Assembly (NCBI GenBank): GCA_965215775.1
Contig: CBDCEG010000007.1
Location: 1 to 32,208, forward strand
DNA length: 32,208 nucleotides
Direction: 5' to 3'
DNA from: CBDCEG01 sp965215775
GTDB taxonomy: Bacteria; Pseudomonadota; Gammaproteobacteria; Cardiobacteriales; Ostreibacteriaceae
Positions 7,437 to 14,903 of the stretch are shown here, piece after piece (the stretch's first letter is position 1; every line of letters starts with the position of its first letter). The translations under genes and the position numbers were made by a program. The notes under the pieces are model-generated. The model was not told where the DNA came from and searched no databases. It saw only the letters and a program-made list of their open reading frames with translations.

Positions 7437-8393
7437 ATGAAAAAATACACACAATTAACCAGAACTGATATGACAAAAATTGAAACATTGCTTGAGGAGA
7501 ATTATAATCCTTGTGAAATAGCGATAAAACTAGGCAAAAATAAGACTACAATATACCGCTGCATAAAAAATAATAAAAACGCTGAAACCTTTGTTGGTGA
7601 AGAGGCGTGGGAGAAAGTTTCCAAGAGGAAATCTATTGCAAATAAGCATGTTAGGATATTACCTGATAGTATTTTAGAGAAATATATTTTGATAAAAATA
7701 GAGCAACATTGGTCGCCAGAACAAATTTCTGGAAAGTGGCGAGAGGAGGCGCAAGAATCGATTTGCCACGAGACTATTTATCAATTTGTTTATAAGTATC
7801 ACCCAAAATTAGTTAAGATGTATTTTAGAAGAAAAGGTAAGAAATATCAACATGATAGAAAAGAAAAATATCAAATAAAAGATCGTAGAATGATTGATGA
7901 AAGACCGCAAAATATTGAGCTTAGAAAAGAAGTTGGACATTGGGAAGGAGACACAATTGTCGGTAAAAATCACCAAGGCGCGATAGTTACAAATGTTGAA
8001 AGAAAAAGTGGTAAATTAATAGCTTCCAAAGTGAAAAAATCAACCGCAAAAGCTATTTTAGAAGCTACAGTTAAAGATTTCAAGGACTTACCAAATGAGT
8101 TACGAATAAGCATGACATACGATAATGGCAAAGAGTTTTCTTTACACCAAGAGATTGAAAAACAAGTAAAAATGAATGTTTATTTTGCACACGCTTACTC
8201 ACCTTGGGAAAGAGGAACTAATGAAAATACCAACGGTTTGCTCCGAGAATTTATCCCCAAAGGCACTGATTTTAATAATGTTTCTGATGAAGACCTTGCT
8301 TATTTTGTAGAACTTATTAATAATAGACCACGAAAACGACTAGGATTTAAAACCCCAAATGAAAAATTTAATAGAATGATAAATGTCGCTTAA
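7437..8393 (+). CDS. IS30-family transposase with an IS3-derived C-terminus
   Basis: The 318-residue protein has an N-terminal IS30 helix-turn-helix ('NPCEIAIKLGKNKTTIYRCI'), the 'HWSPEQISGKWREE' motif, and a DDE integrase core. Catalytic residues are seen in 'EVGHWEGDTIVG' (first D), 'SMTYDNGKEFS' (second D) and 'SPWERGTNENTNGLLREFIP' (E), followed by 'INNRPRKRLGFKTPNE'. Up to this point it is a complete IS30 transposase. The last nine residues ('KFNRMINVA') and the following DNA are identical to the IS3 remnant at 6627-6694, so the terminus was exchanged. The enzyme may still be active, but its own right terminal repeat is missing here. Confidence 0.9.
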   Translation: MKKYTQLTRTDMTKIETLLEENYNPCEIAIKLGKNKTTIYRCIKNNKNAETFVGEEAWEKVSKRKSIANKHVRILPDSILEKYILIKIEQHWSPEQISGKWREEAQESICHETIYQFVYKYHPKLVKMYFRRKGKKYQHDRKEKYQIKDRRMIDERPQNIELRKEVGHWEGDTIVGKNHQGAIVTNVERKSGKLIASKVKKSTAKAILEATVKDFKDLPNELRISMTYDNGKEFSLHQEIEKQVKMNVYFAHAYSPWERGTNENTNGLLREFIPKGTDFNNVSDEDLAYFVELINNRPRKRLGFKTPNEKFNRMINVA

Positions 8394-8422
8394 AAAGTGT
8401 TCCATAAAATTAGACCATTACA
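8355..8422 (+). repeat. 68-base exact inverted repeat of 6627-6694 (IS3 right end plus last OrfB codons)
   Basis: Base-by-base comparison of 8355-8422 with the reverse complement of 6627-6694 shows no mismatch. Homology is lost just beyond (ACC-CCA versus ACA-CCA), which places the IS3/IS30 exchange in or near CCAAATGAAAAATTT. The outer 34 bases (8389-8422) are the terminal repeat; the inner part codes for the shared C-terminus. Confidence 0.9.
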
Positions 8423-9293
8423 CTGAATAATCTTTAATTTTATTATTGCCTAAGCTAAGAATTTCTAAATTCTTAAGATTTTTAATAGGCTTTAAATTAG
8501 ATATTGGGTTATTACTCAAAAACAATGTTTTTAAGCTTGGATAATTAGCAACTGTATCAATATTTGTAATATTATTATTTGATAAGTCTAACCAAAATAG
8601 TTTTTCAAAATTGCTTAACTTACTAATATCACTTATATTATTGTTAGATATTGATAGATACTTTAGTTTTTTCAAATCTTTTATTGAGCTAACCTCAGAG
8701 ATTTGGTTAAAGCTTAAGTTTAAGTGCTTTAAATAATATAATTTTGATAGCGGATTAATATTGGAAATTTTATTTCTACTCAAATCTAAGGTATTAAAAC
8801 CCCTAGAAATATCCATACTATTATACATTTCATAATCAGGTTTTTTTAAAATTACCTTTTTGTTAAATATACTTATATCTGAAATTTGATTATTAGCCAA
8901 ATTTAATGAGCTACCTGCATATAAATTTACAAGAGGGGTAATATCTGATATTTCATTATTACTAAAATCAATAAAAGCCACTTCAAAAAGATATTGCATT
9001 CCCTCCAAAGACTTTATTTTTTTATTAGGTAATAATAAATAGTTTACTTGGTAATTAATTTGTTCAAAAATGATATCTCCAGTTTTTCTGTAGGTTTTTT
9101 TTCTAACTTCTTTTTCTATAGCTGATGATTGAAATGTAATAACTTCATTATCTGAATGCTCAGATTTTAATCCATCAACAACACTAACATAATCTTCCCA
9201 ATATTTTCCAGCAAAAGATATGCTAAAACAAGTTGCTAACATTATAATTACACCCGCTTTTAAAACTTTACTTATTTTATTTTGCTTTTTCAT
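8418..9293 (-). CDS. Exported leucine-rich-repeat protein, 3' end cut by the insertion sequence
   Basis: The 291-residue product starts with a signal peptide ('LKAGVIIMLATCFSISFAG'). After a spacer it has about seven 21-23-residue leucine-rich repeats of the internalin/SDS22 type, e.g. 'LDLSNNNITNIDTVANY', 'LFLSNNPISNLKPIKNLK', 'ILSLGNNKIKDYSV'. The final Val codon and stop lie inside the terminal repeat at 8418-8422, so the reading frame was truncated by IS insertion. A likely original C-terminus lies at 6572-6626. The start overlaps the upstream DUF4123 gene by one base (TAATG). In vgrG-DUF4123 operons the following gene usually encodes the effector or its partner; a Sec signal would suit a periplasmic partner or immunity protein better than a needle-borne toxin. 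That role is inference. Confidence 0.75.
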   Translation of the reverse strand: MKKQNKISKVLKAGVIIMLATCFSISFAGKYWEDYVSVVDGLKSEHSDNEVITFQSSAIEKEVRKKTYRKTGDIIFEQINYQVNYLLLPNKKIKSLEGMQYLFEVAFIDFSNNEISDITPLVNLYAGSSLNLANNQISDISIFNKKVILKKPDYEMYNSMDISRGFNTLDLSRNKISNINPLSKLYYLKHLNLSFNQISEVSSIKDLKKLKYLSISNNNISDISKLSNFEKLFWLDLSNNNITNIDTVANYPSLKTLFLSNNPISNLKPIKNLKNLEILSLGNNKIKDYSV

Positions 9294-10270
9294 TATATTT
9301 CCTCTTTTGAATTTGATTGTTCCGCTAAAGCTAAAACTTCCTCTACTTTTTCTACCTCTGTTAAATCATTACTAGTAAATATTTTTTTCATATTACTTTT
9401 TTGAGTATCCCAAAATTTAAAATTGCTGAAGTAAATCTCAACAAAACTTGCAATAACATCCTTTCTTTTTAATCCATAGCCCATAGCTAAGGCAACATTA
9501 TTACTTACTATTTCATATATTTGTTCTAGTTTATGTTTTTCTAATAAACTGTATTTCTTTATGTATATGCGACAAACATTTCTTTTAAATGACTCAATAG
9601 GAACAGGGGCAAGATGCTCTTTTTCTTTAGAACTAATATCCCAGTAACTTCCTAAATTAACATAAGATAGCTTATTATTTTTTACTTGTGGAATGTTATC
9701 TAACATATTTAATAAATCCATATTACTTATAGTTACTCCATCATCATCTAAAATATATTTAGTAACTATATTTGGATAAAATGATTCCGTATAAATAGTA
9801 GTAAATATACCTAAAGCTTCATTCACTCTATTAGTTTCTTCTAAACCAAATATCCAGTTTGAAAAAGTTAAAGTGTCATAAAATCTAAAAATAAAAGATT
9901 TGTTGTCTTCTTTTAATAATGAAATGCTAGAGAAATGCTCAACAACTGAATCATTTGGTAATGAGCTAATAAAAAAGCTAAAAAAACTATTTCCCCAATT
10001 CTCAATAATAAATTCAGATACTTTAGGGTGATCACTCAAGCAAACAGCAAAAGCTCCTTTTTCTCTCCACTCTTCATTTACTTCCTTAAAAATTTCATAA
10101 CAATATTCCTCATAAGAATCTATAAAAAATTTTATTTTTTTATCCTTTAAATATTCCAGAATAACCCATACCTTAGTTGCTTTATTCTTTTTATCTAAAA
10201 TAGATTCTAGAAATTTTTCAGCTTCTTTTTTTATTTCGTCTTGCTCATCTTTCTTATATAAAGATAACAT
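9293..10270 (-). CDS. DUF4123-type T6SS effector chaperone/adaptor
   Basis: The protein has 325 residues. The middle fits the DUF4123 family: 'GAFAVCLSDHPKVSEFI', a strand 'SFFSFFISSLPNDSVVEHF' and the signature 'FIFRFYDTLTFSNWI', equivalent to the FRFYDPRVL motif. The C-terminal domain ('ALAMGYGLKRKDVIASFVE') is also typical, with the conserved YGL. DUF4123 proteins load specific effectors onto a cognate VgrG in the cytoplasm and are not themselves delivered. The gene is coupled by one-base TAATG overlaps to vgrG upstream and to the LRR gene downstream, which points to the LRR product, or a gene lost nearby, as its client. Confidence 0.7.
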   Translation of the reverse strand: MLSLYKKDEQDEIKKEAEKFLESILDKKNKATKVWVILEYLKDKKIKFFIDSYEEYCYEIFKEVNEEWREKGAFAVCLSDHPKVSEFIIENWGNSFFSFFISSLPNDSVVEHFSSISLLKEDNKSFIFRFYDTLTFSNWIFGLEETNRVNEALGIFTTIYTESFYPNIVTKYILDDDGVTISNMDLLNMLDNIPQVKNNKLSYVNLGSYWDISSKEKEHLAPVPIESFKRNVCRIYIKKYSLLEKHKLEQIYEIVSNNVALAMGYGLKRKDVIASFVEIYFSNFKFWDTQKSNMKKIFTSNDLTEVEKVEEVLALAEQSNSKEEI

Positions 10271-12339
10271 TACTCACCTCTTTTATTTTTCATTTTCTCG
10301 CATATTTGTGCAATTGGCTTACCTTCGTTAACAACTGCTGCAAAGTGAGCTACTCCCTCTGGACTTCCTCCTTGCACACTAAAACTGCCTTTTACAGTAA
10401 CCACACCTTTTAACTGAATTCCTGTATGGTCAATAATAATAGTTCCGCCAGGTCCTTTTATTATAGTTTTCTCACTCGCTGAAAGCGTATGCGTTTTGGT
10501 AATAGTTTTTATGCTAGTTCCTGCTTTGAGGCTATGCTTTCCGTTGGTTGTTTGCTCGTGATTTCCACCTGTTTTTATAGTGTGATTTGCAAAAGTTTCG
10601 TCCCATCTATGATTTCCAATTTTGGTAATTTTATCTTTTTGAATTTCATTTTCTTGGTTTCTGATAACTGTTAATTTTTGGTCGTGTCCAACTGTTAATT
10701 TATCATCATTTCCAATTGTATAAGTTTGGTCGTTTCCAATCGTAACCTCTTCATCAACGCCAATATTTTCAGTTCTATTTACGCCAACCGTTGTGGTTTC
10801 GTTATTTTTTACAACATTATTTTGGTCTTTTTCTGCATGAATATAAACCTCTTCAGCGTTGGTTGCATCTTCAAATCTAAGCTCGTTAAACCCATCGCCC
10901 TTATGGGTTTTGGACTGAATTGACATTCTAGTTTTATGCAAAGGTAAATCATAAATTGGCAAAGTATTTGCGTGAAAAGTTCGCCCTGTGATTATTGGCT
11001 GATCAGGATCTCCTTCCAAAAAACTTACGATAACTTCGTGTCCAATTCGTGGAATTGCAACATTTCCAAATCTAGCACCTGCCCAAGCTTGTGAAACCCT
11101 TACCCAGCAAGAGCTTAGCTCATCATTTTTACCCAATCTATCCCAAGGAAATTGGATTTTTACGCGTCCAAATTCATCACAATAAATCTCTTCATTTTTT
11201 GGTCCAACAATATGTGCAATTTGTGGTCCATCAACAACTGGCTTGTGTTGTGGAGTTGGTCGCCATTGGTTTTCTGCAGGAATTAATTTGACAATATTTT
11301 CATAACTATTTCCAGCTTCGGTGCTTTCTTCTTGTTGTGAAGTATTTTGCACGCCTCGTTGTGAAACCCCAATAACAAACCATTCTCGGTCAAATTCTTT
11401 GCGTCGATGACCTTTGGTTGAGATGCGATTTCCAAGTAATATTTTTGGCTCATCGCCTTTTGCGACCGCCATTTCAGATTCTCTGCGTTCGTATTCTAAA
11501 CGGAATTTGGTAAAAGGCTTGCCTTGTGCATCGCGTTTATATCGCCCTGGATAATCGTATTTCTCATATTGATCTGCTTCAAATTGATTGCGTGCAAAAT
11601 CGTTATGTTCTTGAATATAATCAGGATTTGTAAAAGTATAATCTCGCATAACTTGGTTGGTTGTTGCGATTTTTTTCTGATAATGTAGTTGATGAAAAGC
11701 TGGATTTGGACGATTTCCACTAGGTTTTGAATTATATTCAACTTCACCAACATTTACTGATAAACCAGTATGATTTGAGAATTTAATCAAATGTTTATCT
11801 TTCAAATGCTCAAAATAATAATAAGTTCCTTCTTCTGCTGCCAATCGCTCAATAAATTCCAAATCGGTTTCACGATATTGTAAACAATATTCACGCGTTT
11901 TATATTTTTCTTGTGCTGTGGCAAATTCTGAACCTTGGATATTGTTCTTTTTTAAGATAATTTCAATAATTTCTTGTGCGTTTTTTTGCTGGAAAACTCT
12001 ACAATCAGATTGTAAATCAGCCCTCACCAAACTTGGCTCAACCACCATAGTCCAACGGGTGCGACGATAACCAGATTCGCGTTGTAGCAACGAAGTTACA
12101 ATTCCATTAACAAATCTAACTGGTGTTTCACGGTCTTTATCTGTGTAAAATGAAAGAGTTGCAGGTTTATCAACAATCTCAGCAAAATCAACTTTTGAAT
12201 TAAAACTTGAAATATCAAGCTCCAAACGAAAAGGCTCAGAAAGATTTTCTGTCAAATCAAACGAAACCACTTCAAAAATAGGAAACGCAGGTATATCCGC
12301 ATTGACTTTTAACGCATAAAAATAATCAGTTTGTATCAA
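10270..12339 (-). CDS. vgrG: VgrG (TssI) T6SS spike protein
   Basis: This 689-residue VgrG has the gp27-like base (about residues 1-380; 'FIERLAAEEGTYYYFEH', 'YDYPGRY'). The gp5 OB-fold follows (about 395-470; 'DEFGRVKIQFPWDR', 'CWVRVSQAWAGARFGN', 'IPRIGHEVIVSFLEGDPDQ'). A triple beta-helix spike comes next, with short repeats such as 'TIGNDQTYTIGNDDKLTVGH' (about 520-650). The C-terminal extension is short, so no effector domain is fused. The start is TTG at 12339, supported by GGAG 7 bases upstream and by the family-typical N-terminus; there is no suitable nearby ATG. The sequence appears richer in G+C than the cassette genes after it. It trimerises at the tube tip, capped by a PAAR protein such as the one at 6180. 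Confidence 0.97.
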   Translation of the reverse strand: MIQTDYFYALKVNADIPAFPIFEVVSFDLTENLSEPFRLELDISSFNSKVDFAEIVDKPATLSFYTDKDRETPVRFVNGIVTSLLQRESGYRRTRWTMVVEPSLVRADLQSDCRVFQQKNAQEIIEIILKKNNIQGSEFATAQEKYKTREYCLQYRETDLEFIERLAAEEGTYYYFEHLKDKHLIKFSNHTGLSVNVGEVEYNSKPSGNRPNPAFHQLHYQKKIATTNQVMRDYTFTNPDYIQEHNDFARNQFEADQYEKYDYPGRYKRDAQGKPFTKFRLEYERRESEMAVAKGDEPKILLGNRISTKGHRRKEFDREWFVIGVSQRGVQNTSQQEESTEAGNSYENIVKLIPAENQWRPTPQHKPVVDGPQIAHIVGPKNEEIYCDEFGRVKIQFPWDRLGKNDELSSCWVRVSQAWAGARFGNVAIPRIGHEVIVSFLEGDPDQPIITGRTFHANTLPIYDLPLHKTRMSIQSKTHKGDGFNELRFEDATNAEEVYIHAEKDQNNVVKNNETTTVGVNRTENIGVDEEVTIGNDQTYTIGNDDKLTVGHDQKLTVIRNQENEIQKDKITKIGNHRWDETFANHTIKTGGNHEQTTNGKHSLKAGTSIKTITKTHTLSASEKTIIKGPGGTIIIDHTGIQLKGVVTVKGSFSVQGGSPEGVAHFAAVVNEGKPIAQICEKMKNKRGE

Positions 12340-12530
12340 AATATAACTCCAAATTATTAAATATTCAAGTGGTTATTGTAGCATATTCCCACTTTCAAAT
12401 TAACTAATAAAACTAACAAAATCTTAAAAAAATAAGAAAACAGATAAATAAAAGATAAATAAAAAGGACTTTAAAAAAGCCCTTTTCATTCGTTAAAATA
12501 TTTAAATTTGTTTTGTGTAGTTTTTTATAA
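12340..12530. promoter_or_regulatory. vgrG upstream region with a hairpin terminator-like element
   Basis: On the minus strand a TACAAT box lies about 40 bases before the vgrG start, a possible -10; no convincing -35 is seen. At about 12464-12489 an imperfect 10-base stem (AAAAGGACTT / AAGCCCTTTT, one mismatch) has T-rich flanks on both strands and may work as a terminator. No coding potential is seen here. Confidence 0.35.
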
Positions 12531-12565
12531 GCTAAAAATCTGTCCCATAAAACTGAACCACTTCA
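12531..12565 (-). repeat. Solo IS3-family left terminal repeat (IRL), copy 2
   Basis: This is an exact 35-base inverted copy of 6821-6855, with the match continuing to about 41 bases with one mismatch. The TG tip faces outward to the right at 12565. No orfA follows on its inner side (the sequence differs after about 6 more bases), so it is a solo end rather than a complete insertion sequence. With 6821 it brackets the vgrG cassette. Confidence 0.85.
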
Positions 12566-12832
12566 GTTCATGACATTTTATATCTGGAAATTTATTTTCC
12601 AATTCATAAAACTATTTTTTAATCATTAACCCTGCATCATTATTATTTAGTTTTTTATATCACAATATTATAGTCGTCATTATAACACTTTATAATTTGT
12701 TAATTCTTATACTTTTGTTACTCGGTTTATTTATATAAACACACAAAAAACAAGTGGTTAATATAATAAATTTGAATTATAGATATAACAATGTATATTA
12801 ATGGAACTATTAACTAACAAAGAGGATTAAAT
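12566..12832. other. AT-rich spacer upstream of sodB with a possible gene scrap
   Basis: No intact gene is seen. Next to the solo IS end the minus strand reads a short peptide-like stretch ('FYELENKFPDIKCHEL' after 'NDAGLMIKK' and a stop), perhaps the ruin of a gene cut by the IS. The remainder is AT-rich and should contain the sodB promoter. A GAGG ribosome-binding site at about 12822 serves sodB. Confidence 0.3.
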
Positions 12833-13411
12833 ATGACTTTTGAACTACCTAAATTACCTTATGCGGATAATGCTTTAGAGCCTGTAATTTCTGCAGAAAC
12901 TATTTCTTTTCATTACGGCAAGCACCACCAAGCTTATGTTACAAATTTAAATAACTTGATTAAAGGAACTGATAACGAAAGCAAATCACTTGAATATATT
13001 ATCAAAAATAGTGATGGCGGGCTTTTTAATAATGCAGCACAAGTTTATAACCATAATTTTTACTGGAAATCACTTACTCCAAACAAAGGAACTAAGCCAA
13101 ATGATGCGTTATTGACTGCTATAAATGCAAAATTCTCAAGCTTAGAAAATTTTATCAAAGAATTCAACCAAAAAGCTATTGGTAACTTTGGTTCTGGTTG
13201 GACTTGGTTAGTTAAAAAAGCTGATGGTTCTGTTGATATTGTAAATACTGATGATGCAAAAACTGTTCTTACAGATTCTAGCCTAACCGCTTTATTTGTT
13301 GTTGATGTTTGGGAGCATGCTTACTATGTAGATTATCGTAATGCTAGACCTGGTTATTTAGATAAAATTTGGGAAATTGTAAACTGGGATTTTGCAAACG
13401 CAAATTTCTAA
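12833..13411 (+). CDS. sodB: Iron superoxide dismutase
   Basis: This 192-residue Fe-type superoxide dismutase converts superoxide to peroxide and oxygen in the cytoplasm. Metal ligands are His27 ('SFHYGKHHQAY'), His74 ('YNHNFYW'), Asp158 and His162 ('VVDVWEHAYYVDYRNARP'). Gln70 in 'NNAAQVYNH' is the position that distinguishes the iron enzyme from the manganese one, where the glutamine comes from a later loop. Length is the family norm. It appears monocistronic, with its own ribosome site (GAGG) and a strong terminator directly after it. Confidence 0.97.
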   Translation: MTFELPKLPYADNALEPVISAETISFHYGKHHQAYVTNLNNLIKGTDNESKSLEYIIKNSDGGLFNNAAQVYNHNFYWKSLTPNKGTKPNDALLTAINAKFSSLENFIKEFNQKAIGNFGSGWTWLVKKADGSVDIVNTDDAKTVLTDSSLTALFVVDVWEHAYYVDYRNARPGYLDKIWEIVNWDFANANF

Positions 13412-13432
13412 ATGAATAATTTTTATTATTTT

Positions 13433-13459
13433 AAAGGGACATAACAGTCCCTTTTTTTA
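13433..13459 (+). terminator. Rho-independent terminator of sodB
   Basis: A perfect 8-base stem AAAGGGAC / GTCCCTTT with a 6-base loop is followed by a run of Ts, 22 bases after the sodB stop. The A/T-rich outer arms also suit the converging hemG gene. Confidence 0.85.
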
Positions 13460-13495
13460 TATCTAAATATCTAAACTATACCAAATTCAAACTAA

Positions 13496-14017
13496 CTATA
13501 ACTCATCGATTTGCTTAGAAAACTCATCAACCTTATTCCAGTTAGTAAACTCATTGGTGCTTTGTAAGTCTGTTGGTCCTTTGGTCATCCACATAATAAA
13601 TCTAATCATATGTTTATCTATAAATTTATATTTTGGATAATCAATTTTACCAGCAAAAACGCTTAGTAGCTGTGGTTTTGTTTGAATTTGCTCCAAAGCT
13701 TTTAACATATAAGGATTTGTTTCTGGTGTATTTTTCTCTTCTTTTCTTGCAACCACATTCACTGAGAAAAATACATTTTTTTTAGTTTTCAATATGCTTT
13801 TATTATAATCAAAAAAACTAAAAACCTCTTTAGAATGTTTACCATAGCGGATACTTGCACCGATTATAATTTTATCAAAATCATTCAAATCATAATCATT
13901 GTCTTTAATCTCAACTAAAGTTACACTATTTGCTGATTCAAGATTTGCTTTTATTTTAGAACAAATCTTTTTGGTTTGCCCATCTGTGGTTGCATAAGTT
14001 ATTAATATTTTACTCAT
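13496..14017 (-). CDS. hemG: Protoporphyrinogen IX dehydrogenase, HemG type
   Basis: This 173-residue flavodoxin-like enzyme oxidises protoporphyrinogen IX to protoporphyrin IX, the penultimate step of haem synthesis, using FMN and the quinone pool at the inner membrane. It has the N-terminal FMN phosphate loop 'TYATTDGQTKKI', the 'IIGASIRYGKHSKEV' segment, 'FFSVNVVARKEEKNTPETNPY' and the family-specific insertion 'KYKFIDKHMIRFIMWMTKGP'. Length equals the usual 170-180. It converges on sodB and diverges from rsmJ with about 50 bases between the starts, so promoters for both lie at 14018-14067. Confidence 0.92.
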   Translation of the reverse strand: MSKILITYATTDGQTKKICSKIKANLESANSVTLVEIKDNDYDLNDFDKIIIGASIRYGKHSKEVFSFFDYNKSILKTKKNVFFSVNVVARKEEKNTPETNPYMLKALEQIQTKPQLLSVFAGKIDYPKYKFIDKHMIRFIMWMTKGPTDLQSTNEFTNWNKVDEFSKQIDEL

Positions 14018-14067
14018 TTTGGCTGACTATTATTTTTAAATAAAAAATTATAACATAATTTAACTCA

Positions 14068-14787
14068 ATGAATATTTCCAATCCGTCTTCTAATCAGCCT
14101 AAGAAAAAAATTAGTTTAAAAATATCTAACTCTATAAAAAATGTGGATTTTTTAGCTCAATTTTATAATATTAAAAAAAATGCAACTTGGAAAATAGATC
14201 TAGAAAATAATTTGTATGTTTTAACTAATAATCAAACCAAAATAAGTTTAAAAATTGATTTACAATCAGGTAATTACAAACATAGGAATTTAAATAAAGG
14301 CAATGAACCTCTTTTAAAAGCCATAAAAATCCAAAACAAATTACCAAATACTATTATTGATACAACTCCTGGAGTTTTGAAAGATAGTTTTTTGATGGCA
14401 AGCAACGGAATCAAAGTTACAGCTATTGAACGCTGCCCTATTCTGTATTTTATCCTCAAAAAATCTTTGGCAGTTGTGGAACGAGATATTAATCTTATTT
14501 TTGGAAACTCAATAGAACTTTTAGAAAAACATACTGCTGATTTGATTTACCTTGACCCAATGTATCCCAAAAAAAATAAGTCAGCTTTAGTAAAAAAAGA
14601 TATGCAAATTTTACAATTATTACTTGAAGAAAACTTAGACTTAGATGCGGATTTATTACTAAAAAAAGCAATTTCACAAAACTCAAGAACAGTTGTAAAA
14701 CGCCCAACTTATGCAGAATATTTGGCTGATATTAAACCTGACTTTTCATCACTAAGCAAAAACACAAGGTTTGATATATATCTCTAA
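14068..14787 (+). CDS. rsmJ: 16S rRNA (guanine(1516)-N2)-methyltransferase RsmJ
   Basis: This 239-residue SAM-dependent methyltransferase methylates G1516 of 16S rRNA. The diagnostic RsmJ catalytic stretch 'LIYLDPMYPKKNKSALVKKD' is intact, preceded by a SAM motif ('IIDTTPGVLKDSFLMAS') and 'GIKVTAIERCPILYFIL'. In the SAM loop the usual 'DATAGLGRDAF' is changed to 'DTTPGVLKDSF', so one glycine has shifted, but the rest is conserved. Slightly shorter than the E. coli protein (250). It is followed by carA after about 115 bases containing a TATAAT box. Confidence 0.9.
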   Translation: MNISNPSSNQPKKKISLKISNSIKNVDFLAQFYNIKKNATWKIDLENNLYVLTNNQTKISLKIDLQSGNYKHRNLNKGNEPLLKAIKIQNKLPNTIIDTTPGVLKDSFLMASNGIKVTAIERCPILYFILKKSLAVVERDINLIFGNSIELLEKHTADLIYLDPMYPKKNKSALVKKDMQILQLLLEENLDLDADLLLKKAISQNSRTVVKRPTYAEYLADIKPDFSSLSKNTRFDIYL

Positions 14788-14854
14788 TACCTATCTTTGC
14801 AAATTACCTCCAATATTCACTGAATTTTTAGTAATAACTTTTATCTAAAAAGGT

Positions 14855-14860
14855 TATAAT
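14855..14860 (+). promoter_or_regulatory. Putative -10 box of the carA promoter
   Basis: A perfect TATAAT lies 44 bases before the carA start in the rsmJ-carA gap. The -35 region is only poorly matched (TAATAA or TTAGTA), so a promoter is likely but its strength is unclear. Confidence 0.4.
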
Positions 14861-14903
14861 AGCGAACTTTCATCTAATTTATAAATACTGGGGATAATTA
14901 ATT

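Larger units (their letters stand above)
6821..8422 (+). mobile_element. Chimeric insertion sequence: IS3-family ends and orfA with an IS30-family transposase inside
   Basis: The left end (6821, TGAAGTGGTTCAG) and right end (8422, ...GACCATTACA) are imperfect inverted repeats with IS3-style TG...CA tips. Inside come IS3 orfA, the first ~55 codons of orfB, then an apparent IS30 left end near 7350-7368 (TTCTAAATCGAAGTGCAACT) and an IS30 transposase. The IS30 right end is missing; instead the transposase finishes with the same codons and terminal repeat as the neighbouring IS3 remnant. The element is therefore IS3 at both ends with its orfB core replaced by IS30. No matching target duplication is seen between 6624-6626 (att) and 8423-8425 (ctg). 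Confidence 0.7.

Noticed and set aside
10726..10923. Short plus-strand open frames inside vgrG
   Set aside because: They lie opposite the repetitive beta-helix region and are shadows of its codon pattern.
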